This document shows, piece after piece, positions 32,249-43,492 of a stretch of 64,000 nucleotides of DNA. Source of the DNA: Sepioteuthis lessoniana (Eukaryota > Mollusca > Cephalopoda > Myopsida > Loliginidae); NCBI GenBank assembly GCA_963585895.1, contig OY757913.1, forward strand, positions 106,134,618 to 106,198,617. The letters are read 5' to 3'. The translations under genes were made by a program, and so were the position numbers. The notes beneath the pieces were generated by a model, which worked only from the letters and a program-made list of their open reading frames with translations, was not told the DNA's origin and searched no databases. How positions within the stretch are numbered: position 1 is the stretch's first letter; each line of letters opens with the position of its first letter.

Positions 32249-32440
32249 TAATAAATATATATTAGATATATATATATATAATCAATGGAAAATAGTTTGC
32301 AACCCTGGGTTTCATGAAGTTTTTTGCAAAACAACAATCAACAGGATGATTGTTATCTTGCAAAAAACTTCATGAAATCCAGGGTTGCAGACTATTTTCC
32401 ATGGATTAAATATATATATATATCTAATATATATTTAATT
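32248..32440. repeat. 193-bp near-perfect palindrome
   Basis: Arms 32248-32340 and 32347-32440 surround a 6-base centre. The inner 60 bases of each arm are unique sequence (for example CATGAAGTTTTTTGCAA) and match at 55 of 60. The outer 33 are AT-rich but also pair through ATATATTAGATATA. It has no coding content. A (TA)n tract adjoins it on the left. Confidence 0.92.
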
Positions 32441-33694
32441 TTTTTCTAAGTATGTTGTCGATTTTGGGTTCTAACCCAAAATCGACAACATACTTATAAA
32501 AAATCAAAATGGCTTCCGAAGAAATAGATCCACTACCTCACAAATATTAACCATCCGCAGAATCCTTGAAGGTGTACGGGCAAAGAACCTACAAGCGACA
32601 TTAATATTTGTCGACTTTACCAAGGCTTTCGACTCCATTCACAGAGGAAAGATGGAACAAATCCTACTAGCGTACGGCATACCTAAAGAAACCGTAGCAG
32701 CAATAACGATTCTCTATAGAAACACTAAAGTAAAAGTACGATCACCGGATGGAGACTCAGAATACTTTGACATTGTAGCAGGAGTACTACAAGGGGGGAC
32801 GCTGGCCCCGTACCTCTTTATCATTTGTCTAGACTACGTACTTAGAACATCGATTGACAAAATCAAAGAGAATGGCTTCGAACTGACGAAGAAAAGAAGC
32901 AGAAGATACCCCGCAACAACAATTACCGACGCCGAATACGCCGATGACATAGCGATACTGGCAAATACACCTTACCAAGCCGAAACACTTCTGCATAGTT
33001 TGGAACGAGCAGCAGCAACCATAGGCCTCTATGTTAATGCACACAAAACGGAATACATGTGCTATAACCAAACGGGGGATATCTCCACTCTAGAAGGAAC
33101 CCCTCTTAAACTAGTAGACAAATTCACGTAACTAGGAAGCAGCGTCGAATCAACCGAAAAGGACATCGACATGAGGTTAACGAAAGCATGGACAGCTATC
33201 AATAGGCTATCGATTATATGGAAATCAGACCTAACCGATAAAATGAAACGCAGTTTCTTCCAGGCAGCGGTCACATCGATACTGCTATATGGATGCACTA
33301 CATGGACGCTAACAAAACGGCTGAAGAAGAAGCTAGATGGCAACTACACAAGAATGCTGCGTGCAATCCTGAACAAGTCCTGGCAGCAACACCCCACAAG
33401 ACACCAACTGTACGGCCACCTGCCCCCTATCACGAAAACTATTCAAGTTAGACGAACCAGACATGCAGGACACTGCCTGAGAAGCAGAGATGAACTCATA
33501 AGAGATGTACTCTTATGGATCCCCACAAATGGCCGCACAAAAGCAGCACGACCAGCTAGAACGTACATTCAGCAGCTCTGTGAGGATACGGGTTGTTGTC
33601 CTGAAGACCTACCTAGGGCGATGAACGATAGGGAGGAGTGGCGAGAGAGGGTCAGGGATATGCGTGCTACCAGTGCGATATGATGATGATTATG
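32441..33694 (+). mobile_element. Young 5'-truncated RTE-like LINE with 5' foldback and TSD
   Basis: A 12-bp duplicate ATATATTTAATT flanks it (32429-32440 and 33695-33706). The LINE proper begins near 32471 within the codons for PKIDNI. The first about 30 bases are an inverted copy of its own beginning: 32447-32470 is the exact reverse complement of 32473-32496. It ends GATATGATGATGAT. Confidence 0.92.
32473..33683 (+). pseudogene. LINE reverse transcriptase, one stop codon
   Basis: The frame is open from the truncated start through FVDFTKAFDS (motif A), GVLQGGTLAPYLF (motif B) and YADD (near 32938) to WRERVRDMRATSAI. The only interruption is TAA at 33129-33131 (Tyr to stop in DKFTYLGS). This is the best preserved RT reading frame here. 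The endonuclease and the N-terminal RT fingers are absent through 5' truncation, so it cannot mobilise itself. Confidence 0.92.
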
Positions 33695-33820
33695 ATATAT
33701 TTAATTATTATTATTATATGATTGCTCGTTCCTAGATATTGAGCACTCTATATCTCTACATATTATATTGCACTCTGTTCGACACATACCCACAAAGTGA
33801 TTTAGTGACCACCGACACTC

Positions 33821-33824
<4 letters not shown>

Positions 33825-33876
<52 letters not shown>
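33825..33876. repeat. (TA)n microsatellite
   Basis: Uninterrupted TA dinucleotides. Confidence 0.95.
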
Positions 33877-33877
<1 letters not shown>

Positions 33878-33879
33878 TT

Positions 33880-34605
33880 TTTCGATGTATCTCTCTTTAT
33901 TTAGCTTTAAAAGTTTGTTCCTATTTCTAGGATTATTCCTGGAAGTCTTAAACTAATTCTTGACATCTAGTGGTATGTTTTTGACAACTTTGAAATAGCG
34001 ACGATGGAACTGGGTTTTTATTTGCGAGAAGTGGGAAAAAAGTCTCCATGGTTTCCAGCAACAGAATGCTGAGGACGGAGCTATCAAAGGAATCTACTCT
34101 GGGCCCCAAAAGTGCGATTAGAAAAGCATTGAAACTTATAGTTTTCATGCAGTCAAACTGGATTTTAAATCGGCAGATCAATTTTGACTCATTACAAATG
34201 ACAGTCAAAAATCGATTAGATCTGACATATTTATTACTTTTATCACATTTCTCTTTATTCTTCTTTAAAATCCTTCCCGCCGCAATATTTTTTTGGTGTC
34301 TTTCCACTCTGAAGTATTAGTGGCATTTATTATTTCTTTGTTTTCCATCGATGAAGAATAGAAAGTAAAGTTATAATTACAGTTCAAACTTTAAAGCTAA
34401 AGCAGCAAACTTGCGCAAAAGGAACGTAAAAGCAAGCATAAATGAGTGGGAATGGTTATCAAAAGGAAACTGTGCTAAAAAAAAACGAAAGTTTGATAGC
34501 ACTGGTAAATGCATAAACCAGAATCTGTCCGAGAAAATGAGATGCATAAAGTTCCCGTAAATTCTGTGATACCAAACCCAGCCAAAAGACCATGGGCACA
34601 GTTAA
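33880..34605. other. Unassigned spacer
   Basis: Overlapping frames of 90 and 119 codons on opposite strands show no recognisable domain. I see no supported gene. Confidence 0.4.
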
Positions 34606-34610
34606 AATGC

Positions 34611-34842
34611 CAAACAGTTCTATTTGACCTATAGATAGGACTCCATCAGGATCTACCACTCCTGGTCAGAGTGGACCAGAAGCATTGGCAGTGAAAGGAT
34701 ATTCCGCATTCTGCAAAGCTCTAAGACTGGAGACTCACCATCAAATTGTTTAGTGCGGCATCCAGAACAATCTTAGAGGGTGTCTTACCCATCTGTAGAG
34801 ATGCCGTCAGTGTTTTCTAGAGCCCGAACCAACTGGGCTATT
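34611..34842 (-). repeat. HTR head fragment
   Basis: Plus strand CAGTTCTATTTGACCTATAG, CACCATCAAATTGTTTAGTG and AACCAACTGGGC give the reversed HTR head. Hairpin and minisatellite are absent. Confidence 0.7.
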
Positions 34843-36224
34843 ACATAGTGATTTTAACTCGATAAAACTGACATCACAGCTCGTAGATTGTGTTGGTGAG
34901 AGTCATACCAATTGTTGTTGGAGTACTCGTAGCAGCACTCAAGCGACGAAAAAGACACAGGGTGAAAGGAAGATGGTGAAAACAATGGAGAATTCGAAGC
35001 CGTAGAGACCACATCACAGGTGAAACCAGCAAGGCTACTTGGAAGTGTCCTGAATGTATAAGAAGACTTGCTGCCGCTCACACATCAGTGAAAAACCACC
35101 AGTTAATACTAGTGAGAAAAACTCGAAAAGTTTAAAATTATAGTAATACTTGTCTACAAGTGTTTATTTCATTGTTTCTAAAAGAATATACGCATAGAGT
35201 GATTTAACATCACGTGACAATTGGACGAGAGTTCACTTTTAAGGAGGTCACACTCTTGTTTGGGTGAAGCAGTCAATTCTTCGATAAATTTCAAAAACCG
35301 ATTCATAAAAACAGGATATGTACGACAATAAGTTCGTGATACGCAATGAGTAAAATATTGAATGATTATAACTATTGATGGAATGTAATTATGTTAGCAA
35401 ATGACGAGATTTAAATTCTGATTATATATTATGTGCAAGAAAAAGGAAATGTTTTTAACAGATATTTTTAATGTCATTTCATTAGGCTATTATATATTTA
35501 CGATCTGGCTGAAAGGTTATTTAGTATAAAGGCAGAGTAGTGGCATTGAATTTCTCCATACTGAAAAAAATGCACTCGTTGACATTCATCGTCTTTTTTC
35601 TGTCTCTTTATCTTTGACAGTGATCAAAGAGTGTATGTGAACGATAATTCCTTTCAGCAGTAGTGACAGCAATGTGAGTGACTAGTGACAGAGTTTGACC
35701 TACGACATAAAGAGCGCATCGATTACTTTAACTGCGCGAGTTGTGATGGTAAAAGATGGACAACGCAGATTAAATTTTCTCGACAGAGACGTCATCATCG
35801 CTGTTGTGAAATAATAAGTTGCTTCGCCCGTGTAAATGTTCTGTTGCTGATTTCGGGGACATGGGGATTTTGTTTGTTTGTTTTTTTCATCTGTTTTATT
35901 TGTTTGTTTTTTTTTTTTTGTTTTTTGTTTTTTTTGCTTCCAAAGACGAGAGAAAATTCATCAATCGTCTACTTCCGTACCGAGGGAATTTCTCTAAAAA
36001 TATAAGAATTTGCATTTCGATATTTGCTTCTTCTCCTAAGATAAATGTTTAACTATGAAAATCAAATGTCAGAAGGAAAAGCTGTCGATTTTCAGACTCT
36101 TGGGTTGGCGTAAGTCGGCTGCATTGGACCAGGTCTGACTGAAGCGTTGGTGGTGCGTACCACGTGGTGTCGACTTAACAACTGAACTCTGGATTCTAGC
36201 GCAACTATTGAACGCCGCTCATAT
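34843..36224. other. Unassigned spacer
   Basis: A T/TTTG-rich run lies at about 35870-35935. Frames of 75-106 codons lack domains. No supported gene. Confidence 0.35.
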
Positions 36225-36722
36225 TGTTGTGGCCCTGGAAAGGGTCAATAATGAAAACGCAAACACGGATATTTGATAACAGATTATATTACACAAGAAG
36301 GATAAAGTTACATAGAAAAGGTAAGAAGTCTCGTACTGTTCGTATAACACCGATAGTGATCTGCGGTATTTGATGACCACCCCACCCAACTGGCATGTGT
36401 GGCACAAAGCTTTTTTTGGTTGGTCCGTAGCCAACACGCGTCCGGCATTCCCAAAAATGTCTACGGCCCATTCGGCATTCCCCTTATTAGGGACGCTTCA
36501 GGCGCCGGGCGATGACCCCCCCCGAAGTGGGTAAAAGCCTGGGGGGAAGGCCCCCTGAGGCCGAAGGAAATCTCCAGGTACCGAGACACGCTCAGCCAGA
36601 TCTGTGCCGCAGATAACACGGCCGGACGAAGTGCTACCCGACACCTGGAGAGGTGCAGACCGATATTGATCTGCTCTGTTCGTCTGGCACCAAAACCTGA
36701 GATGGGTAAGCCTCCCACAACA
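36225..36722 (-). mobile_element. Candidate solo LTR, GC-rich (family 4)
   Basis: The ends are TGTTGTGGCCC and CTCCCACAACA, a TG...CA pair with an 8-base inverted end (TGTTGTGG/CCCACAACA, one slip). Flanks CATAT and TATAT agree at four of five positions. The middle is strikingly GC-rich (GGGCGATGACCCCCCCCG; CCTGGGGGGAAGGCCCCC) in an AT-rich region. The strand is a guess. No second copy is in the window. Confidence 0.5.
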
Positions 36723-37100
36723 TATATATCTTCTATATGTGTGCTGTAGGGCCATATGTACGCGTGAAATTATGCATATTTATAAGCCAGCAAATTTACT
36801 TCATCGAAACATCTCGAATAATATTTTTCCACTAATATACACAGACAATGAATGTACAACAGTAATATTAATCGTAAAATACAAGAAAAACACACCCAAT
36901 AAAAGATTTTAAACCCTTATCTTTGCGACGAAACGACCGTGCTCTTAAAATCTGACGTGGAAAATAAAAAAGTGTCGATTTTGGTGAATCAACCGTCATG
37001 TATATTTAAAATGATGTTTCAAATTTGTTGTAAGGGTTGGACCAGTGAAAAAGCGGCGTCTTTGTTCCATAGTTGAGGGGATAATGGCGTTAGTACATTC

Positions 37101-37205
37101 AGCGAGCTCCGAAAGTCAACCGTCTTCTTCGGACGTTAAAACTCCACTCTTCTGTTCGGACGCAGGAACTCAACTAACTGACTTTTCTCAAATCCCCCAA
37201 ATCAC
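37101..37205 (-). repeat. Solo LTR family 1, small fragment
   Basis: GCGAGCTCCGAAAGTCAACC and AGGAACTCAACTAACTGAC match 9088-9160. A 33-bp piece seems repeated (ACTC...TTCGGAC twice). Confidence 0.6.
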
Positions 37206-37317
37206 GAATAGAAGTTTCAAGGTATAGACGTATATAATCCAGCAAATTATGTAAGGATGGACGAAGAACGCTGGACATACTAGTAGGTATGATTTTCTCT
37301 TGTATGTTGGTAGTTAG

Positions 37318-37480
37318 AAAAGTATTTCTGTTGTTTAAAGGAATGGGCAGTGATTAATAGGTCTTTGCATCTACTAACCATCTTGATGTCATCCATATAA
37401 AATATCAGAGTGGAAGAATGGGTTTGGGTCTTGTCAGTCAATAAGACAGAATGAAAGTAAATAATGGATTGTTATCCGTC
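37318..37480 (-). pseudogene. Reverse-transcriptase fragment of a second LINE type
   Basis: The minus strand reads TDKTQTHSSTLIFYMDDIKM followed by VSRCKDLLITAHSF. The FYMDDIK box followed by a charged helix matches the catalytic motif C of non-LTR reverse transcriptases of the YMDDLK type, which is distinct from the YADD LINE elsewhere here. Only some 55 codons survive. Confidence 0.5.
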
Positions 37481-37494
37481 AATATATAAAGAAA

Positions 37495-37645
37495 AATGGA
37501 TAACAAGGTAATCCAAGTAGAAGGAGATATTTATTGAGAAGCAAAGTCGACTCTATAGCGTTTCGGTTTTAATGAACCATCATCAGGATAGTATTAGTGA
37601 TGTTCAATCAACGAAAGTTCGGAAAAAAAGTGCAAAATATAAAAA
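37495..37645 (-). repeat. Repeat with CTGATGATGG...CCGAAACG motif
   Basis: It is related to 61925-62055: both have GTAATCCAA, a purine-rich GAGAAG segment, a GTTTCG block and CATCATCAGGA / CATCATTAGGA. The minus strand shows CTGATGATGGTTCATTA, then AAAACCGAAACGC. Confidence 0.6.
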
Positions 37646-37715
37646 GCTTGGGAAAATTTGTATAACAAAAAAAAGTTCGCTGTTTATGCAATATGTAATA
37701 TAATATAAATCGAAT

Positions 37716-37722
<7 letters not shown>

Positions 37723-37795
<73 letters not shown>
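37723..37795. repeat. (TG)n microsatellite, about 34 units
   Basis: Uninterrupted TG after a short TA run. Confidence 0.95.
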
Positions 37796-37796
<1 letters not shown>

Positions 37797-37799
37797 TGT

Positions 37800-38069
37800 G
37801 TCTATTCTGATTTATTTTATCCATAAGATCTGAAGAAGTCCTGTTAATTCTTTTTCGTGTTTTTGGATTTTTCAAAAACTCATAACAGGATGGAAATAAA
37901 TTTATAATCCTAATGTGACCGGTTTGTTGTTTTTCCTTAATGAAATTATTGCTCTGTAATGTCTGTTACATTGAGCTCTTTACCAGGAAAATTTAAATGT
38001 TCACTCTTGAATAGTTTTCTTGTCCTGATGGAATTACTCCCAACTCCGGTTTAACTGGACCAAATAATA

Positions 38070-38105
<36 letters not shown>

Positions 38106-38760
38106 TAATTCGATTTTATTATTTTTAGTAATTACTGTATAATCAAAAAGTCGATTATTTCTTAGTATTTATTGCCCAACATGATTATACTGCATTGTAA
38201 TTATGTACTCCAGAATATGAATCATCGACAATCAAAAAATAAACACAACACTGTTCTTCTAAATAAAATATATTTCAACTTTTTATTTAAAATTTATCGG
38301 GATGAACAAATATATGGGGGAAACACACACACACACACACACAGACATATATATATATATAATTGTGGATGTAGATATCTATAGATATCTATAAGTATAA
38401 GAGTACATATATGAATATGTATACACGTACATGATAATATATATGCATCTATACTGATGTGTGGGCGTTTAAATATTTATTTATATATAAATTAAGACAA
38501 TGGATGAACCGGGAATAGAAGATAAACACGTTTATCTCTATGATTGTGTCTTAACACATGAAACTGGTACCCACAAGAAACTATATATATATATATATGT
38601 GTGTGTGTGTATGTGTGTGTGTAGTCACCCACAAACAGGCTGTTTTCTTGAATCACAACTCTTCATTGTGGTTGGACACGCGAGATTCTTGAATCTTGAT
38701 TCGAAAACTGACTGACATACGTAGGCCGTAAATTCTACTGCTCAGCCAAGAGAAAACAAG
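37800..38760. other. Spacer with short microsatellites
   Basis: (TA)n at 38073-38100, (CA)n(TA)n at 38320-38362, (TA)n(TG)n at 38583-38622. Otherwise unassigned. Confidence 0.5.
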
Positions 38761-38763
38761 GTT

Positions 38764-39003
38764 TAGTTTGGTTTCATTGTTTAATGGCATATCAACCTTT
38801 GTAGGTTATTTAATGCCAAAACCATTCTCCTTGAAGAACAGTTGTGGTACGATTTAACCCAAAGCTGGGAAGACAAGGGGGTTCATACCTTTCCCAAGGG
38901 TATTTGCCCGAAGGTGAACGTAATAGCGCGACTGGAGTACGAACTCGCGAATTACGATTCCGCTGTCCATCACTTTAACCATTACACCACGAGGACACCC
39001 CCG
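38764..39003 (-). mobile_element. tRNA-derived SINE type C
   Basis: Plus strand: GTTTGGTTTCATTGTTTAAT, hairpin (GGCATATCAACC / TTTGTAGGTTATTTAATGCC), body AAGGGGGTTCATACC, then the reversed tRNA head (GGAGTACGAACTCGCG as B box; TTAACCATTACACCACG as A box). This is one of the cleanest type C copies. Confidence 0.8.
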
Positions 39004-39205
39004 AGAAAACAAGCGTAAAAGAAAACATTGTTTAACGCATACGTATCATTTTTTGTTTAGTTTACATATATCCGCTTAATGGCTACCGAGAGCTGAATTC
39101 ATTCAAAGAACCTTGCCTTACACGAAGAATTTACATTAATGTAGTTGAACACTTAAAAAGAAATCTTAAAACGGGTATTTCCTATTCCATGTTTATTTTA
39201 ATTAC

Positions 39206-39357
39206 ATGGACGAGCAAAGGTAGGTCGACCAGCTAGAACCTATATACATCGGTTCTGTCCCGATATAGCCTTGACGACCTCCCAAGCGCGATGGACGATA
39301 GAGACGGTTGACGAGAGAGGCTCAGGGAGATCTGTGCTAGCAACGCGACATGATGAT
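39206..39357 (+). pseudogene. RTE-like LINE 3'-end fragment
   Basis: GACGAGCAAAGGTAGG to GCGACATGATGAT follows GRAK.GRPARTYI ... WRERV in decayed form. It meets the next LINE tail to tail. Confidence 0.75.
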
Positions 39358-40216
39358 ATTTCATCATCATCATCATCATGTCGTGCTGGTAGCACGGATA
39401 TCCCTGACCCTCTCTCGCCACTTTTCCTTATCGTTCAACGCCTCAGGCAGATCTTCTGGACAACATCCCGTATCCTCACATAGTTGCTGAATGTATGTTC
39501 GTGCTGGTCGTCCTGCTTTTGAACAGCCATATGTGGGTGTCCACAAGAGTACATCTCTTATGAGTTCGTCCCTGCTTCTCCAGCAGTGTCCTGCATGTCT
39601 GGTTCGTCTAACTTGGATAGTTTTCGTGATGGGAGGCTGGTGGCCGTATAGTTATTGCCTTGTGGAGTGTTTCCGCCAGGACTTGTACAGTATTGCTCGC
39701 AACATTCTTGTGTAATTCCCATCTAGCTTCTTCTACAGCCGTTTAGTTAGCGTCCAAGTAGTGCATCCATACAGCAGTATCGATACAACTGCTGCCTGTA
39801 AGAAACTGCGTTTCATTTTATCGGTCAGGTCTGATTTCCATATGATCGATAGCTTATCGATAGCTGTCCATGCATTCGTTAGCCGCGTGTTGATGTCTTT
39901 TTCGGTTGATGAGACACTGCTACCTAGGTAGGTGAACTTGTCTACCAGTTTCAGAGAGGTTCCGTCAAGTGTGGAAATGTCACCTGTTTGATTAGAGCAC
40001 ATATATTCATTTTTGTGTGCATTAACATGGAGGCCAATGATTGCGGCGGCTCGTTCCAAACTATGCAGTAATGTTTCGGCCTGGTTGGGTGTATTTGCCA
40101 GTATCGCTATGTCATCGTCGTAGTCGGCGTCGGTAATTGTTTTTGCGGGGTACCTTCTGCTTCTTTTCTTTGTCAGCTCGAAGCCATTCTCTCTGATTTT
40201 ATCAGTCGATGTTCTT
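39358..40216 (-). pseudogene. RTE-like LINE, 5'-truncated
   Basis: The minus strand runs from TDKIRENGFELTKKRSRRYP to the (CATCAT)n tail. The catalytic box reads YDDD in place of YADD. A stop follows WTLTKRL, and more changes follow it (RKHSTRQ). Differences from the 32.4-kb copy are scattered, so it is older. Confidence 0.88.
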
Positions 40217-40497
40217 ACCTAAGTATGTTCCCCACTTTTGAAAAGAATTTATATTCTGCCCACGTAGGCCTTTTTGAGCCTCCATGTTTACCGTTGCAAT
40301 CAATAAAATCATGATATTCAGAGTTGCCAGGATGCAACATGGCGTGTATTACATGAAATCATTTTTTTACCAGCTATGCCATTTTTGGCAAAGACCAAGC
40401 ATTTTCAAAGCAGGCTGTTTCTCTCCACGTAAGGAGGGATTTAGATGGATTTGGGGTTTTAGAAAAAAAAAAAGACACAGATACAGACATAATTATA
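40217..40497. other. Unassigned spacer
   Basis: No supported feature. The 135-codon frame from 40284 runs into an HTR element and is not a gene. Confidence 0.45.
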
Positions 40498-41352
40498 TTT
40501 CGTTTCTTTGGGTTTTATGGCATATCAACCTTTGTTGGTTATTTAATGCCAAATCCTTTTTTATACAAAAACAGTTTTATTTCAAACAATCCAGTTTACC
40601 ATATTTACACAGTTTAATTGTAAAAACATTTCTATTTCATGCTATTCAATTTAGTCAAAAAGTTGTGATTAAAAACAATTCATTTTATTGAAAATATAGT
40701 TTTTGTTTACACAGAGTTAAATGTTAAAACATTTCTATTTCAAACAATTCAATTTATCGTAAGTACAGTTTCAATGTCAAAAAACGATCTGTTATCAACA
40801 ATTCAGTTTAGCATACAAAAACAGTTCTATTTCAAACAATTCTATTTAACATGAATACGAGGTTTAAAGTCAAAACAGTTCTATTTCAAGCATAACTACA
40901 CAGTTTTAATGTCAAAACAATCCTATTTCAAACATTTCAGTTTAGTTCAAACAATTCAGTTTAGCGTAAGTTCAGTTTCAATGTCAAAAATAGTTCTGTT
41001 TCAAAAAAATCAGTTTAGAATTCAAAAACAGTTCCATTTCTAAAAAGTCAGTTGAGCATGAATATGCAGTTGAAATATCAAAACAGTTCTATTTCAAGCA
41101 ATTCATTTTTGTGTAAGAACACGGCTTAATTCTATTTGACCCATAGATAGGACCCTACCAGGTGCTACCACTCCGAGCCAGAGTGGACCAGGGAGTGATG
41201 GAAATAAAGAGGTACTCTGCATTCCTAAAACCTCCAGCATTACTAGAACCTCAACATAGGATTGTTTTGTGTCACTTCCAGGACACTCGAAAGGGGTACC
41301 TCTCTTCAGAGAAGCATTCAGTGTATTCTCTAAGTCCAGCCGACAGAGCAAC
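40498..41352 (-). mobile_element. Hairpin-tailed repeat (HTR) with long minisatellite
   Basis: Plus strand: GGGTTTTATGGCATATCAAC hairpin, then roughly ten units of 45-58 bp (AGTTCTATTTCAAACAATTC / AGTTTAGCATAAGTACAC) to about 41125, then reversed head from GACCCATAGATAGGACCC to AAGTCCAGCCGACAG. The clearest example of unit-number expansion. Confidence 0.88.
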
Positions 41353-41354
41353 AC

Positions 41355-41359
41355 GCGCG

Positions 41360-41430
<71 letters not shown>
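41355..41430. repeat. (CA)n(TA)n(TG)n self-complementary microsatellite
   Basis: CA units, TA units and TG units follow one another, forming a single long inverted repeat of alternating purine-pyrimidine. Confidence 0.95.
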
Positions 41431-41432
<2 letters not shown>

Positions 41433-41494
41433 TTAGGCAGCAGTCTTTCATTTAAGTATGTTTTTTTAAATAATAAAGAACCATTTTGTCTACA

Positions 41495-41925
41495 TAATTC
41501 CGTCAAGATCGTTTCAAGTTTCCTGATAAGTGGCTTGGTTTCAAGTTTGAATTGGTTTATAAATTTACTTAAACTGTCTCGAGCGCTTTCAACCCTTTCA
41601 TAGGCCAACATCAGGAGTTGCTTGCATGTGTAAAAAGTGTTTTTAAGGGGTTTTTAGGCATTTTTTATTACATCACAAATCAGCATGTCAGTTTTATCCA
41701 ACTTGACGTTTACGTAATTTTGTAATGTTTTAAAAAACCTAAAAAATTAATTAAAAAAAACCCTTTAAAGAAACACTCTTTACACTTGCATACAGCCCTT
41801 GATGATGGCCTATGAAAGGTCAGAAAGCGCCCTGGAGAATATTAGTAAATTAATGAGTCAATTCCAACCTGAAACCGAGACTCTTATTTGAAAACTTGAA
41901 AGGATTTTGATAAAATTATATAGAT
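41495..41925. repeat. Inverted repeat with gap-free arms
   Basis: The left arm (about 41495-41660, reversed) and the right arm (about 41760-41925) align with no indels over some 40 codons. Both can be read from AYER, then ESA, LSK / ISK, NQF / SQF and KLET / KLER. Both carry the ...TGATG ... GGCCTATGAAAGG ... GAAAGCGC motif. The right arm has one in-frame stop. No family assigned. Confidence 0.7.
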
Positions 41926-41937
41926 AAAATATGTCTT

Positions 41938-41979
<42 letters not shown>

Positions 41980-42870
41980 GGTACTTTGTTTTAAAAGAAA
42001 CAAAAAATTTTCACCTATGTTTTCTTGTGAGTTCTAGTGATTTCTACTTACATCCAAATAAATTTCTTTTGTCATTTGATCACATACAGAGCAGAGAAGC
42101 GATTGGTATAATGTATCATGGTCAAGTCATTTTGGCGCCAGTTTTAACATTTAAATGAAACGATCCCGTGACCCTAAGTAAGCTTAAGGCTACTAGAGGA
42201 AAATAGAGCAAAGAAAGAGGAAATAACTACGCACTTCCTGTTTCTCGAATGTTGTAGAGTTGTCTGGAAAATCCTTACTATTCTAGCAGCCCGTTGGTTG
42301 ATCTAAAAGCCAGTCCCATCTCAGATGGAGGAGACAGTAGATTCCATCCGGCAGGGTAGAGCATTTCCAGGTCCAAGGGAATTTTTATCCTCTAGATTCG
42401 AAAAGAGACAACCGGCAGCGAAGAAGAATATAACTAACATCTCAAAGTCCCGACATTTTCTAACATCCACCGCGATAGCAGTGATGTCACACTTATTGTC
42501 GGCTTGAATAGTTTCTTTATTCTTTATTCTATAAACTGATGTATCATTATCTGAAAAACCATCTTGTCTTCAGGGACAAACAGTTTCTCTTGATATTAAG
42601 ACACAATCATCAGACGGGATTTTTTTTTAATCATACAACTTCCTATTTGATAATTGTATCATAATAACGAATGAAATGCGTAGTTACAGAAAGCAAAATA
42701 TTTGTGACGTAATAATCAGTTTTTATACTACTCTGCTAGCCAACACTCAATCATTGTTTTAAATAATTAATCCTAAGATTTTATTCAAAAAAATGTATTT
42801 CGGATATCATTTGTAATTCTTCGTTACTTTGCCTCTTCTTCTCTCACTATATATATATATATATATATAT
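41938..42870. other. Spacer with (TA)n tracts
   Basis: (TA)n at 41940-41975 and 42848-42871. The less AT-rich 42180-42500 contains a 60-codon frame without a recognisable domain. Confidence 0.4.
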
Positions 42871-43044
42871 AAGAAAAATATATGGAAAAGTGGATAAACC
42901 AAAACACTGGCAGTGGATTTAACGATATTTCGACAAAATATCATAATAAGATATGTTGTCAGTGCTTTTGTTTATGCAGTTTCCCGCTTATTTTTCTAAT
43001 CTTGTCAGAGTTACCAAAATCTATCATTTGTCTCGTTCTCTTTC

Positions 43045-43107
43045 TTTCCCCCCGTCTCTCTCTCTTTCCTTCACTCTCTCCATCCCTCTCCCTTTCTGTC
43101 TGTCTCA

Positions 43108-43155
<48 letters not shown>

Positions 43156-43288
43156 GGTAGATTTTTTTTCCTCAGAGTGACAAATGTCTCAAGCATGAAA
43201 CCCAGTGTGAAAAATACTACGATGTAATACATAGACACACATACACACACACATACACACACACACGCACACACACATGCACAAACAT

Positions 43289-43344
<56 letters not shown>

Positions 43345-43345
43345 T
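43045..43345. repeat. Compound (CT)n, (TA)n and (CA)n(TA)n microsatellites
   Basis: CT-rich 43048-43105, (TA)n 43110-43152, CA-rich 43220-43308, (TA)n to 43340. Confidence 0.95.
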
Positions 43346-43446
43346 AGTAAAAGCTTTATCATTGATATTGAGTACTATCTAATAATACTGCAATATTTGG
43401 TACTCCATTAGTTCATTAAAAGAACAAGTTAGAGTTATAAACCTCT

Positions 43447-43491
<45 letters not shown>

Positions 43492-43492
43492 T

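Noticed and set aside
40284-40691. 135-codon plus-strand frame
   Set aside because: Its C-terminal half lies in the hairpin and minisatellite of an HTR element.
41580-41830. Active hammerhead ribozyme
   Set aside because: Core-like boxes are present but an extra base disrupts the usual closing pair, and I could not find convincing flanking stems or a cleavage site.
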